A stretch of DNA of 64,000 bases from Cupriavidus basilensis. Its GTDB lineage: Bacteria; Pseudomonadota; Gammaproteobacteria; Burkholderiales; Burkholderiaceae. This document shows positions 36,523 through 45,836 of this stretch, one piece after another. Location of the stretch: the NCBI RefSeq assembly GCF_008801925.2, contig NZ_CP062803.1, positions 3,720,001 through 3,784,000 of the forward strand. Direction: 5' to 3'. The translations under genes were made by a program, and so were the position numbers. The notes below the pieces were generated by a model, which was given only the letters and a program-made list of their open reading frames with translations, made no database searches and was not told the DNA's origin. The stretch's first letter is position 1, and each line of letters opens with the position of its first letter.

Positions 36523-37638
36523 ATGCCAGCAGATCCGCAAGCCACCCTCACCGCCTTTCGCGATGCCATCCGGCATGCCACCGACACGCGCGCGCCGCTG
36601 CGCCTGCGCGGCGGCGGCAGCAAGGATTTCTACGGCCAGCATGCGCAAGGCACCCTGCTCGACACGCGCGCCTACAGCGGCATCGTCGACTACGATCCGC
36701 CCGAACTGGTGATCACCGCGCGTTGCGGCACGCCGCTGGCGGAGATCGAAGCGGCGCTGGCCGAACGGCGCCAGATGCTGGCGTTCGAGCCGCCGCACTT
36801 CAGCACCGGCGCCAATGCCAGCGACGTGGCCACGATCGGCGGCGCCGTGGCCGCGGGCCTGTCCGGCCCGCGCCGGCAGGCGGTGGGCGCATTGCGTGAC
36901 TTTGTGCTGGGCACACGCGTGATGGACGGCCGTGGCGACGTCCTGAGCTTTGGCGGCCAGGTCATGAAGAACGTAGCCGGCTATGACGTCTCGCGGCTGA
37001 TGTCGGGATCGCTCGGCACGCTGGGGCTGATCCTGGAAGTCTCGCTCAAGGTGCTGCCGGTGCCCTTCGACGACGCCACGCTGCGATTTGCGCTGCACGA
37101 GGCCGCGGCGCTCGATCGCCTCAACGACTGGGGCGGCCAGCCCCTGCCGATTGCCGCTTCGGCCTGGCACGACGGCGTGCTGCACCTGCGCCTGTCGGGC
37201 GCGGCGGCCGCGCTGCGCGCCGCGCGCGAGCGGCTTGGCGGCGAAGCCGTGGACGCCGCGCAAGCCGATGCATTGTGGCGCGCGCTGCGCGAGCAGAGCC
37301 ACGCCTTCTTTGCCCCGGTGCAAGCTGGCCGGGCACTGTGGCGCATTGCCGTGCCAACCACCGCCGCACCGCTGGCGCTGCCCGGCGGGCAGCTGATCGA
37401 ATGGGGCGGCGGCCAGCGTTGGTGGCTGGGCGGCAGCGACAGCGCGGCCGACAGCGCCATCGTGCGCGCCGCGGCCAAGGCGGCCGGCGGCCACGCCACG
37501 CTGTTCCGCAACGGCGACAAGGCCGTGGGCGTGTTCACGCCGCTGTCCGCGCCGGTGGCTGCCATCCATCAGCGGCTCAAGGCGACGTTCGACCCCGCCG
37601 GCATCTTCAATCCGCAGCGCATGTACGCTGGCCTCTGA
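36523..37638 (+). CDS. glcE: Glycolate oxidase subunit GlcE (FAD-binding)
   Basis: GlcE is the second FAD-binding subunit of glycolate oxidase. The 371-residue protein has LRLRGGGSKDFYG, the ATIGGAVAAGLSGPRRQAVG block, GQVMKNVAGYDVSRLMSGS and GTLGLILEVSLKVLP. It lies between the K+ channel gene and glcF, all in one direction, with gaps of 29 and 65 bp. The stop leads into a short spacer before glcF. Confidence 0.94.
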   Translation: MPADPQATLTAFRDAIRHATDTRAPLRLRGGGSKDFYGQHAQGTLLDTRAYSGIVDYDPPELVITARCGTPLAEIEAALAERRQMLAFEPPHFSTGANASDVATIGGAVAAGLSGPRRQAVGALRDFVLGTRVMDGRGDVLSFGGQVMKNVAGYDVSRLMSGSLGTLGLILEVSLKVLPVPFDDATLRFALHEAAALDRLNDWGGQPLPIAASAWHDGVLHLRLSGAAAALRAARERLGGEAVDAAQADALWRALREQSHAFFAPVQAGRALWRIAVPTTAAPLALPGGQLIEWGGGQRWWLGGSDSAADSAIVRAAAKAAGGHATLFRNGDKAVGVFTPLSAPVAAIHQRLKATFDPAGIFNPQRMYAGL

Positions 37639-37703
37639 GCCACGGGCCGCACCGCGCCACACCGCATCGATCCCCAGCCAAGGCACCGGAGAGTCCCCGA
37701 ACC

Positions 37704-38969
37704 ATGCAAACCACACTGGCCGAATTCCTGCGCGACACGCCCGACGGCGAAGAAGCCAAGTCCATCGTCGGCAAATGCGTGCATTGCGGCTTCTGTACCG
37801 CGACCTGTCCCACCTACCAGTTGCTCGGCGACGAACTGGACGGCCCGCGTGGCCGCATCTACCTGATGAAGCAGGTGCTGGAGGGCCAGCCCGTCACGGA
37901 AAGCACACGCCTGCACCTGGACCGCTGCCTGACCTGCCGCAACTGCGAATCCACCTGCCCCTCGGGCGTGAAGTACGGCCGCCTGGTCGACATCGGCCGC
38001 AAGGTGGTGGACGACCGCCTTGCCGCCGAAGGCATCCAGCGCCCGGCGCGCGAGCGCCTCGCGCGGTGGGCGCTGCGCGAGAGCATGACGCGCCCGGCGC
38101 TGTTCGGCACGGCCATGCGCATGGGGCAGCGCGTGCGAGCGCTGTTGCCGCAGGCGCTGCGCAACAAGGTGCCGCAGGCGGTCGAAGCCGGCGCATGGCC
38201 CCGCACCACGCATGCGCGCAAGATGTTGTTGCTCGACGGCTGCGTGCAGCCTTCGATGTCGCCCAACATCAATGCCGCCACGGCACGCGTGTTCGACCGC
38301 GTTGGCGTGCAGCTGGTGATGGCGCGCGAGGCCGGTTGTTGCGGCGCCGTGCGCTATCACACCGGCGACCACGACGGCGGCCTCGACAATATGCGGCGCA
38401 ATATCGACGCCTGGTGGCCGGCGGTGCAGGCCGGCGCGGAGGCCATCGTGATGACGGCGTCGGGCTGCGGCGTGATGGTCAAGGAATACGGCCACCTGCT
38501 GCGCAACGATGCCCGCTATGCGGATCGCGCGCGCCAGATCTCGGCGCTGACCAAGGATCTGTCGGAGCTGCTGCCCAACTTCGCCGACGCCCTGCAGGAC
38601 GCGGCCGACGAGGCAAGAAGCAGCAAGGGCACCAACAACACCAATGGCCAGCGCGTGGCCTATCATCCGCCCTGCACGCTGCAGCACGGCCAGCAGATCC
38701 GCGGCAAGGTGGAAGCCCTGCTGACAGGCCTGGGCGTGGACGTCAAGCTCTGTGCCGACAGCCACCTTTGCTGTGGCTCCGCAGGCACGTACTCGGTGCT
38801 GCAGCCCGCTTTGTCCTATCAGCTGCGCGATGACAAGCTCGCCAATCTGCAGGCCTCGAAGCCCGAGGCCATCGTCTCGGCGAATATCGGCTGCATCACG
38901 CACCTGCAGAGCGGCACCGGCACGCCGGTGATGCACTGGATCGAGCTGGTGGACCGCATGCTGGGGTAG
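37704..38969 (+). CDS. glcF: Glycolate oxidase iron-sulfur subunit GlcF
   Basis: GlcF carries electrons from the flavin subunits to the quinone pool. The 421-residue protein has two 4Fe-4S ferredoxin motifs, CVHCGFCTATCP (C25, C28, C31, C35) and CLTCRNCESTCP (C75, C78, C81, C85), followed by two cysteine-rich CCG domains (EAGCCGAVRYH and HLCCGSAGTYS). It closes the glcD-channel-glcE-glcF unit. Length and motif order are normal. Confidence 0.95.
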   Translation: MQTTLAEFLRDTPDGEEAKSIVGKCVHCGFCTATCPTYQLLGDELDGPRGRIYLMKQVLEGQPVTESTRLHLDRCLTCRNCESTCPSGVKYGRLVDIGRKVVDDRLAAEGIQRPARERLARWALRESMTRPALFGTAMRMGQRVRALLPQALRNKVPQAVEAGAWPRTTHARKMLLLDGCVQPSMSPNINAATARVFDRVGVQLVMAREAGCCGAVRYHTGDHDGGLDNMRRNIDAWWPAVQAGAEAIVMTASGCGVMVKEYGHLLRNDARYADRARQISALTKDLSELLPNFADALQDAADEARSSKGTNNTNGQRVAYHPPCTLQHGQQIRGKVEALLTGLGVDVKLCADSHLCCGSAGTYSVLQPALSYQLRDDKLANLQASKPEAIVSANIGCITHLQSGTGTPVMHWIELVDRMLG

Positions 38970-39046
38970 GCTGGACGCGTGGTGCCGGGTTACCATGCGA
39001 TGGCATTCAACCTTGCCGCCTTTCGCTCCTTTCGCCCCGCACCCGC

Positions 39047-39433
39047 ATGCTTCAGACCTTCGCCATCCTGCTGGTTTTCCAATCCGTCGGGGAAGCGCTC
39101 AGTTATTCCCTTAGCCTGCCTGTGCCCGGGCCGGTGATCGGCATGATCCTGCTGTTCGGCTGGCTCACGTTCGACGACCGGCTGCTGCCGGTGATCCAGG
39201 GGACCACCTCCGAGCTGCTCAAGCACTTGTCGCTGCTGTTCGTGCCGGCGGGTGTCGGCATCATGGTGCACGCGCACCGCATCGGCGGGGAGTGGCTGCC
39301 GATCGTGGTGGCGCTGGTGGTGTCCACCTGGCTTGCGATCGCCACCACCGCGCTGGTGGCGCGCGCGCTGATGGGCAAGCCCCGGCCGCCCGAGGATGCC
39401 GGCGCGCAAGCCGGTTCGGGAGAACAAGCATGA
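39047..39433 (+). CDS. CidA/LrgA family membrane protein
   Basis: The 128-residue protein has four hydrophobic segments with the holin-like CidA/LrgA pattern (PVPGPVIGMILLFGWL, HLSLLFVPAGVGIMVH). Such proteins are linked to murein hydrolase control or to small-molecule export. Its stop overlaps the LrgB-type start (ATGA), so the pair is coupled. It follows glcF by 77 bp in the same direction; LrgAB homologues in some bacteria transport glycolate or pyruvate, which would fit, but this is inference. Confidence 0.88.
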   Translation: MLQTFAILLVFQSVGEALSYSLSLPVPGPVIGMILLFGWLTFDDRLLPVIQGTTSELLKHLSLLFVPAGVGIMVHAHRIGGEWLPIVVALVVSTWLAIATTALVARALMGKPRPPEDAGAQAGSGEQA

Positions 39434-40152
39434 CGCCGCGCCTGAACGAGATCTGGGTCTATCTGGCAGCCAGCCCGCTGCTCGGCCTGACCGCTACCTT
39501 GCTGGCCTATGTCTTCGCGTTCCGCGTCTATGAGCGCGCGCGCTTCTCGCCGCTAGCCAATCCCGTGATGATCGCGGTCGCCATCCTGGTCACGCTGCTG
39601 ACGGTGACCGGCACGCCGTACAAGACCTATTTCGATGGCGCGCAGTTCGTCCACTTCCTGCTCGGGCCCGCTACCGTCGCGCTGGCGGTGCCGCTCTACA
39701 TGCAGCTGCCCAAGTTGCGCAAGCACGTGTTCCCGCTGCTGGGCGGGCTGCTGGCGGGATCGCTGGTGGCGGTGGTGTCGGCCGTGGGCATCGCCTGGCT
39801 GCTGGGCGCATCGCCCGAGACCATGCGCTCGCTCGCGCCCAAGTCGGTCACCATCCCGATCGCCATGGGCGTGGCCGAGAAGATCGGTGGCCTGCCCTCG
39901 CTGACGGCCGTGCTGGTGATGGCCACCGGCATCATCGGCGCGGTCAGCGCCACCAAGCTGCTGAACCTGCTGCGCGTTTCCGACTACACCGTGCGCGGTT
40001 TCGCCACCGGCGTGGCAGCGCATGGCATCGGCACCGCGCGCGCCTTCCAGGTCAACCAGGAGGCCGGCGCCTTCGCCGCGCTCGGCATGGGCCTGAACGG
40101 CGTGCTGACCGCCGTGATGGTGCCGATGCTGGCGGCATGGATACCGCGCTGA
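39430..40152 (+). CDS. LrgB family membrane protein
   Basis: A 240-residue polytopic protein of the LrgB/CidB family with PNV-like conserved LLGPATVALAVPLYMQL, LAPKSVTIPIAMGVAE and GVAAHGIGTARAFQ. It forms a pair with the preceding CidA/LrgA protein, as is usual, and overlaps it by four bases. In plants the fused homologue PLGG1 carries glycolate/glycerate; here, downstream of glycolate oxidase genes, a role in glycolate export or import is plausible but not shown. Confidence 0.88.
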   Translation: MTPRLNEIWVYLAASPLLGLTATLLAYVFAFRVYERARFSPLANPVMIAVAILVTLLTVTGTPYKTYFDGAQFVHFLLGPATVALAVPLYMQLPKLRKHVFPLLGGLLAGSLVAVVSAVGIAWLLGASPETMRSLAPKSVTIPIAMGVAEKIGGLPSLTAVLVMATGIIGAVSATKLLNLLRVSDYTVRGFATGVAAHGIGTARAFQVNQEAGAFAALGMGLNGVLTAVMVPMLAAWIPR

Positions 40153-40225
40153 TCCCTGCTGACAGGACGTTGTCAGGAGCCCTCGCGCATGATCCGTCTC
40201 ACCATCACCCCTGAGAAAGACCATC

Positions 40226-40591
40226 ATGAGCGGACTGATCAACTGGCTTGAAATTCCTGTCGCGGACATGACCCGTGCCATCCGGTTCTACGAGCAGGCC
40301 TTCGAGACCACCCTCAAGCGCGAAACCATGGCGCAGATCGACATGGCTGTCTTTGCCAACCATGAGCCTGGCGGCGCACTGGTAGCCGGCGAGGGCTTCC
40401 GCCCTTCGGCCGACGGCTGCCTGCCTTACCTGCACACGGCGCAGCTCACGGCGCTGCTGGCGCGTGTGTCCGCGGCCGGCGGCAAGACCGTGTTCGGCCC
40501 GCTGCAGTTGCCTGGCGATATCGGCCATATCGCGCATATCATCGACAGCGAAGGCAATCGCGTCGGCCTGCACCAGCCGCTGGCAGGATAG
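40226..40591 (+). CDS. VOC family protein (glyoxalase/bleomycin-resistance fold)
   Basis: A 121-residue single VOC domain starting MSGLINWLEIPVADMTRAIRFY, with a second half ending GHIAHIIDSEGNRVGLHQP. VOC proteins are metal-binding and diverse, including dioxygenases and antibiotic-binding proteins; no specific activity can be assigned. It is 54 bp upstream of the YafY-type regulator in the same direction. Confidence 0.85.
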   Translation: MSGLINWLEIPVADMTRAIRFYEQAFETTLKRETMAQIDMAVFANHEPGGALVAGEGFRPSADGCLPYLHTAQLTALLARVSAAGGKTVFGPLQLPGDIGHIAHIIDSEGNRVGLHQPLAG

Positions 40592-40645
40592 CCGGCCACC
40601 GCGACCGTTTTAACAATCCCCGCATAGCACCAAGATGAAGCCTCG

Positions 40646-41335
40646 ATGAGCCGCCGCGCCGACCGCCTTTTCCAGATCGTCCAGGTACTGCGCGGGCGCC
40701 GCCTCACCACGGCGGCGCTGCTGGCGCAGCGGCTCGGGGTGTCCGAGCGCACGGTGTACCGGGATATCCAGGCGCTGTCGCTGTCGGGCGTGCCGGTCGA
40801 GGGCGAAGCGGGCATTGGCTACCGGTTGCGGGCCGACTATGACGTCCCTCCGCTGATGTTCACCGCGATCGAAGTCGAAGCGCTGGTGGCCGGGCTGCGG
40901 CTGCTCAAGGCCTGGGGCGGCGGCGCGCTGGCCGCCGCGGCCGATCCCGCGCTGGAAAAGCTGGTGGCGGCGCTACCGCCCGCGCGGCGTCATGCGGCGC
41001 AGCAAAGCCGCGTGTTCGCCCCCGAATTCGTCAACCTGCCGCAGGTGCGCGACGCCTTTGACGTAGTGCATGGCGCCATGAACGCGCAACGCCTGCTGCG
41101 CCTGGACTACACCGACGCGCAGCAGCGCGCCACCGACCGCATCGTGCAGCCGCTGGGCCTGTTCTTCTGGGGTAATAGCTGGCTGCTGGCCGCCTGGTGC
41201 ACCACGCGCATCGACTATCGCAGCTTCCGCCTGGACCGCTGCCGCGGCATCGTCATGCTGGAAGACCGCTTCCACGAAACCCCCGACCGCTCGCTCAACG
41301 GCTTCCTGCGTGCGGTGCAGCACACCAGCGGCTAG
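40646..41335 (+). CDS. YafY-type transcriptional regulator (HTH and WYL domains)
   Basis: The 229-residue protein has an N-terminal helix-turn-helix (LTTAALLAQRLGVSERTVYR) and a C-terminal WYL-type domain (RIVQPLGLFFWGNSWLLAAW, then RSFRLDRCRGI). Such regulators often control neighbouring genes and may sense small ligands or nucleic acids. The upstream VOC gene in the same direction is a likely target, which is inference. Converges with the glutathione peroxidase gene. Confidence 0.88.
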   Translation: MSRRADRLFQIVQVLRGRRLTTAALLAQRLGVSERTVYRDIQALSLSGVPVEGEAGIGYRLRADYDVPPLMFTAIEVEALVAGLRLLKAWGGGALAAAADPALEKLVAALPPARRHAAQQSRVFAPEFVNLPQVRDAFDVVHGAMNAQRLLRLDYTDAQQRATDRIVQPLGLFFWGNSWLLAAWCTTRIDYRSFRLDRCRGIVMLEDRFHETPDRSLNGFLRAVQHTSG

Positions 41336-41372
41336 CCGGCTGATCGGCTGCTCAGGTGATTGGAGATGCGTC

Positions 41373-41864
41373 CTACGCCGGCTCGGCCAGCAGCGTCTCG
41401 ATGTCGCGCTTGATATCCTCGGGCTTGGTGGTGGGCGCATAGCGCTTGAACACCGTCCCGTTGCGGCGCAGCAGGAACTTGGTGAAATTCCACTTGATCG
41501 CCTCCAGGCCAAGCACGCCCGGCTTCTCCGAGGTCAGCCAGCGATACAGCGGATGCGCGTTGTCGCCCTTGACGTCGATCTTGCCGAACATCGGGAAGGT
41601 GACGTGGAAGCGCGACTCGCAAAACTGGCCGATCTGCGCGGCGTCGCCCGGCTCCTGCTTGCCGAACTGGTTGCAGGGAAAACCCAGCACTTCAAGGCCG
41701 CTGGCCGCGTACTGGTCCTGCAGCGCCTGCAGGCCGGCATATTGCGGCGTAAAGCCGCACTCGCTAGCCGTGTTCACGATCAGCAGCACCTTGCCGCTGA
41801 ATTGCGACAGCGGCACCGGCTGGCCGGCCAGGGAGCTGGCTTCGAACTGGTAGACATTGCTCAT
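41373..41864 (-). CDS. Glutathione peroxidase family protein
   Basis: The 163-residue thiol peroxidase has the active-site block LLIVNTASECGFTPQY, with a cysteine in place of selenocysteine, then GFPCNQFGKQEPG and the C-terminal KWNFTKFLLRR. Many such bacterial enzymes use thioredoxin rather than glutathione. The start (MSNVYQF) has GAGGA upstream; a further in-frame ATG 21 bp upstream is less likely. It lies 84 bp downstream of pilU in the same direction. Confidence 0.92.
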   Translation of the reverse strand: MSNVYQFEASSLAGQPVPLSQFSGKVLLIVNTASECGFTPQYAGLQALQDQYAASGLEVLGFPCNQFGKQEPGDAAQIGQFCESRFHVTFPMFGKIDVKGDNAHPLYRWLTSEKPGVLGLEAIKWNFTKFLLRRNGTVFKRYAPTTKPEDIKRDIETLLAEPA

Positions 41865-41948
41865 GACGGAATCCTCGGGTGACACGGCGGTGGACGGCGA
41901 TGTGCGCCCACCGGCGGACAGTGTACTTGGCGACGCGGCCGTGGGTGC

Positions 41949-43088
41949 TCAGATCACATTCAGGTGTTCGGTGCCGGCGCCCAGGTCGGTCTCGCGGTCC
42001 ATGGTGCCGTGCAGCTTGATCATCAGGCGCAGGTCGTTGAGGGAGTCGGCATTGCGCAGCGCGTCTTCGTAGGTGATCTTGCCGGCCTCGTAGAGATCGA
42101 ACAGCGCCTGGTCGAACGACACCATGCCCTGCTCGCGCGACTTCTTGATGACTTCCTTGAGCGCATGGATCTCGCCCTTGAAGATCAGGTCGGCCACCAG
42201 CGGCGTGCCGAGCATGATCTCCACGGCCGGCACCCGGCCCTTCTGCCCCTTGCGCGGCAACAGGCGCTGCGACACCATCGCCTTCAGGTTGAGCGACAGG
42301 TCGATCAGCAACTGCTGGCGCTTTTCCTCGGGGAAGAAGTTGACCACGCGGTCGATGGCCTGGTTGGCGTTGTTGGCGTGCAGCGTGGCCAGGCACAGGT
42401 GGCCCGTTTCGGCGTACTGCATCGCGTACTCCATGGTTTCCCGATCGCGGATTTCGCCGATCAGGATCACGTCGGGCGCCTGGCGCAGCGTGTTCTTCAA
42501 CGCCACGTGCCAGGAGTCGGTATCGATGCCGACCTCGCGCTGCGTAACGATGCAGTTCTGGTGCGCGTGCACGTATTCGATCGGGTCCTCGATGGTGATG
42601 ATGTGCCCGTACGAATGCGCGTTGCGGTGATCGAGCATGGCCGCAAGCGAGGTCGACTTGCCCGAGCCGGTGGCGCCGGTGACGATCACCAGTCCGCGCT
42701 TTGACATCACGATGTCATGCAGCGCGGGTGGCAGGTCGAGGTCTTCCACCGAAGGAATGCGCGTATTGATGGTACGCACCACCATGCCCGCCTTGCCCTG
42801 CTGGATGAACGCGGAGACGCGAAAGCGCCCGGCGTTGGGCACGGAGATGGCGAAGTTGCACTCGCGGCTGCCGTCGAACTCGCCCGCCTGCCGCTCGTTC
42901 ATGATGGAGCGCACCAGGCCAAGCGCCTGGGTGGGGTTGAGCGGCTGCTGCGAGACTGGCGTGATCTTGCCGTCGACCTTGATGGCCGGCGGAAAATCCG
43001 CGGTGATGAACAGGTCCGAGCCGCGGTTGCCCACCATCAGCTCGAGCAGGTCGTTGATGTACTTGGCAGCGGATTCGCGATCGAGCAT
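41949..43088 (-). CDS. pilU: Type IV pilus ATPase PilU
   Basis: PilU is a PilT-like hexameric ATPase that assists pilus retraction. The 379-residue protein has Walker A VTGATGSGKSTSLAAM, the HIITIEDPIEYVH Walker B/Asp box region and a LIGEIRDRETMEYA block. It has TPLVADLIFKGE where PilT has the AIRNLIRE-type motif, which marks it as PilU. It starts 34 bp after the pilT stop, so it is co-transcribed. The frame is open 78 bp upstream, but MLDRESAAKY is the family start. Confidence 0.94.
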   Translation of the reverse strand: MLDRESAAKYINDLLELMVGNRGSDLFITADFPPAIKVDGKITPVSQQPLNPTQALGLVRSIMNERQAGEFDGSRECNFAISVPNAGRFRVSAFIQQGKAGMVVRTINTRIPSVEDLDLPPALHDIVMSKRGLVIVTGATGSGKSTSLAAMLDHRNAHSYGHIITIEDPIEYVHAHQNCIVTQREVGIDTDSWHVALKNTLRQAPDVILIGEIRDRETMEYAMQYAETGHLCLATLHANNANQAIDRVVNFFPEEKRQQLLIDLSLNLKAMVSQRLLPRKGQKGRVPAVEIMLGTPLVADLIFKGEIHALKEVIKKSREQGMVSFDQALFDLYEAGKITYEDALRNADSLNDLRLMIKLHGTMDRETDLGAGTEHLNVI

Positions 43089-43122
43089 GGCGGTGTCCTG
43101 GTTCGGATGCGGCGGACTCGCC

Positions 43123-44166
43123 TCAGCCCGTGAATGAGTCGGGGTTCTTGGCAATGGCGCGCGCATCGTTGTAGTTGATGATGCCGCGCTTGATCAGGTC
43201 CGACAGGCACTGGTCCAGCGTCTGCATGCCAAGGCCGCTGCTGGTCTGCATCATCGAGTACATCTGCGCGATCTTGTTCTCGCGGATCAGGTGGCGGATC
43301 GCCGGCGTGGCGATCATGATCTCGTGGGCCGCCGTACGGCCGTTGCCATCGCGCGTCTTGAGCAGCGTTTGCGAAATCACCGCTTCCAGCGATTCCGACA
43401 ACATGGTGCGCACCATGTCTTTTTCTTCGGGCGGGAACACGTCGACAACCCGGTCGATGGTCTTGGCCGCCGAGCTCGTGTGCAGCGTGGCGAACACCAG
43501 GTGGCCGGTTTCGGCCGCGGTCAGCGCCAGGCGAATGGTTTCCAGGTCGCGCAGCTCCCCCACCAGCACCACGTCGGGATCCTCACGCAGCGCGGAGCGC
43601 AGCGCGTTGGCAAAGGAATGCGTGTGCGGCCCCAGCTCGCGCTGGTTGATCAGGCTCTTCTTGGACGTGTGCACGAACTCGATCGGGTCCTCCACTGTGA
43701 GGATGTGGCCCATGTCGTGATCGTTGCGGTGGTCCACCATCGCCGCCAGCGTGGTGGACTTGCCCGAGCCGGTCGGGCCGGTCACCAGCACCAGGCCGCG
43801 CGGCTTCATGCACAGGTCAGCGAATACCGCCGGCGCGCGCAGGTCTTCCAGCGTCAGTACCTTGGAAGGGATGGTCCGGAACACGGCGGCGGCGCCGCGC
43901 TGCGTGTTGTAGGCATTGACCCGGAAACGCGAGAGGCTGGCGATCTCGAATGAAAAGTCGATTTCCAGCCGTTCCTCATATTGCTTGCGCTGGGTGTCGC
44001 TCATGATGTCGTACACCATGGCGTGGACATCCTTGTGGCCCATCGCGGCCACATTGATGCGGCGCATGTCGCCGTGGATACGCACCATCGGCGGCATGTC
44101 TGCCGAGAGATGGAGATCGGACGCCTTGTTCTTGACGGCGAAAGCCAATAGCTGCGCGATGTCCAT
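43123..44166 (-). CDS. pilT: Type IV pilus retraction ATPase PilT
   Basis: PilT drives pilus retraction for twitching motility. The 347-residue protein starts MDIAQLLAFAVKNKASDLHLS. It has Walker A GPTGSGKSTTLAAM, ILTVEDPIEFVH and VGELRDLETIRLAL, and the PilT-specific ATPAIRHLIRENKI. It is divergent from yggS with 63 bp between. A TATAAT at 44168-44173 lies between the starts and faces yggS. Confidence 0.96.
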   Translation of the reverse strand: MDIAQLLAFAVKNKASDLHLSADMPPMVRIHGDMRRINVAAMGHKDVHAMVYDIMSDTQRKQYEERLEIDFSFEIASLSRFRVNAYNTQRGAAAVFRTIPSKVLTLEDLRAPAVFADLCMKPRGLVLVTGPTGSGKSTTLAAMVDHRNDHDMGHILTVEDPIEFVHTSKKSLINQRELGPHTHSFANALRSALREDPDVVLVGELRDLETIRLALTAAETGHLVFATLHTSSAAKTIDRVVDVFPPEEKDMVRTMLSESLEAVISQTLLKTRDGNGRTAAHEIMIATPAIRHLIRENKIAQMYSMMQTSSGLGMQTLDQCLSDLIKRGIINYNDARAIAKNPDSFTG

Positions 44167-44167
44167 C

Positions 44168-44173
44168 TATAAT
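44168..44173 (+). promoter_or_regulatory. -10 element candidate for yggS
   Basis: An exact TATAAT lies 56 bp before the yggS ATG, next to the pilT start codon on the other strand. No convincing -35 hexamer is seen at the usual distance. Confidence 0.4.
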
Positions 44174-44229
44174 GACCCCACCCTTTTTGTCGTACTTATT
44201 GTTGTACTTCTTGATATGTTCGCCGGATT

Positions 44230-44958
44230 ATGTCTGTAATCGCCGCCAACTTGCAAGCCGTCAACCGGCGCGTCGCGGCGGCCGCACAACAGGCCGGGCG
44301 ACCGGCCGGTGACGTCACGCTTCTGGCGGTTTCGAAGACCTTCCCCGCCGCCGCGGTGCGGGCAGCGTTTGATGCCGGCCAGCGCGCCTTTGGCGAGAAC
44401 TACGTGCAGGAAGGCGTGGACAAGATTGCGCAGCTTGGCGATTTGCGCGACCAGATAAGCTGGCACTTTATCGGCCCCCTGCAAAGCAACAAGACGCGTG
44501 CCGTGGCCGAGCAGTTCGATTGGGTCCATGCCATCGACCGCCTGCGCATCGCCGAGCGGCTGTCGGCGCAGCGGCCCGCCGGCATGGCGCCGTTGCAGGT
44601 CTGCCTGCAAGTCAATATCAGCGGCGAAGCCAGCAAGAGCGGTATCGCGCCAGACGAAGTGCCCGCGCTGGCACGCGCCGTGGCGGCGCTGCCCGGGCTG
44701 CGGCTGCGCGGCCTGATGGCCATTCCGGAGCCGCAGAGCGAGTTGGATGCCCAGCGCCGGCCGTTTGCCGCGCTGCGCACCCTGCTCGACACCTTGCGCG
44801 CCGCCGGGCTGGATGTGGACACGCTCTCGATGGGCATGTCCGCCGACATGGAGGCCGCCATTGCCGAGGGCGCTACCGTGGTGCGCATCGGCACCGCCAT
44901 ATTCGGCGCGCGCGACCATGCCACGGCACCCGAGGCGACACAGGCCAGGCCGGCCTGA
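44230..44958 (+). CDS. yggS: YggS family pyridoxal-phosphate homeostasis protein
   Basis: The 242-residue protein of the YggS/PROSC family binds PLP through the lysine of VTLLAVSKTFP (K36). Further conserved blocks are FGENYVQEGVDKI, WHFIGPLQSNK and LSMGMSADMEAAI. It keeps vitamin B6 balanced and has no known catalytic activity. It is 45 bp before proC in the same direction, a widely conserved pair. Confidence 0.94.
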   Translation: MSVIAANLQAVNRRVAAAAQQAGRPAGDVTLLAVSKTFPAAAVRAAFDAGQRAFGENYVQEGVDKIAQLGDLRDQISWHFIGPLQSNKTRAVAEQFDWVHAIDRLRIAERLSAQRPAGMAPLQVCLQVNISGEASKSGIAPDEVPALARAVAALPGLRLRGLMAIPEPQSELDAQRRPFAALRTLLDTLRAAGLDVDTLSMGMSADMEAAIAEGATVVRIGTAIFGARDHATAPEATQARPA

Positions 44959-45003
44959 ACGCCCGCCCCCTTCTTCCCAGACGATTCCCAGCAAGAGACC
45001 GAT

Positions 45004-45828
45004 ATGCTCAAGACCCTCACCTTTGGTTTCCTCGGCGGCGGCAATATGGCCACCGCCCTGATCGGCGGCCTGATCGCCCGGGGCGTGCCAGCCACCTCGA
45101 TCCGCGTGGTCGATCCGTTCGATGAAGCGCAGGCGCGCCTGCGGCGCGACTTCGGGGTGCATGCGGCAGGCGCGCCCGACGCCGCCTTTGGCAAGAGCGA
45201 TGTGCTTGTGCTGGCGGTCAAGCCGCAGCAGTTCCGCGAAGCGGCGGCAGCGCTGCTGCCGCACCTGGGCGACAGCCTGATCGTGAGCGTGGCCGCCGGC
45301 ATCCGCCTGGCCGACATGCAGCGCTGGTTCGGCGGGCGCACCCGCCTGGTGCGCGCCATGCCCAACACCCCGGCGCTGGCCGGCATGGGCATGACCGGCC
45401 TGGCGGCGGTAGCCGGACTGGCGCAGCAGGACCGCGATATCGCCAGCGCACTGGCCCAAGCCGTGGGCAAGTGCGAGTGGGTGGAAGGCGACGCGCAGAT
45501 CGACGCAGTCACCGCCATCTCCGGCAGCGGCCCGGCCTACGTCTTCTATTTCATCGAAGCCATGGAGAAAGCGGCCGTGGAACTCGGCCTGAACGCCCAG
45601 CAAGGGCGCGCGCTGGCAGTGGAGACCTTCCGCGGCGCCGCGGCCCTGGCGGCACAGTCGGAAGAGCCGGTCAGCTTGCTGCGCGAGCGCGTGACCTCAA
45701 AGGGCGGCACCACCTACGCCGCGCTCACCGCCATGCAAGCCGCCGGCATCGGCGAAGCCTTCGCCAGGGCCATGCATGCCGCCGCTGAACGCGCGACGGA
45801 AATGGGCGCGGAGTTTGGCAAGGACTGA
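45004..45828 (+). CDS. proC: Pyrroline-5-carboxylate reductase
   Basis: ProC reduces pyrroline-5-carboxylate to proline with NAD(P)H. The 274-residue protein starts with a Rossmann motif, LTFGFLGGGNMATALIGGL, and has VLAVKPQQ, RAMPNTPALAGMGMTG, ISGSGPAYVF and the C-terminal VTSKGGTTYAAL block. Ends near a strong hairpin that separates it from convergent ubiA. Confidence 0.97.
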   Translation: MLKTLTFGFLGGGNMATALIGGLIARGVPATSIRVVDPFDEAQARLRRDFGVHAAGAPDAAFGKSDVLVLAVKPQQFREAAAALLPHLGDSLIVSVAAGIRLADMQRWFGGRTRLVRAMPNTPALAGMGMTGLAAVAGLAQQDRDIASALAQAVGKCEWVEGDAQIDAVTAISGSGPAYVFYFIEAMEKAAVELGLNAQQGRALAVETFRGAAALAAQSEEPVSLLRERVTSKGGTTYAALTAMQAAGIGEAFARAMHAAAERATEMGAEFGKD

Positions 45829-45836
45829 GTTGGGTA

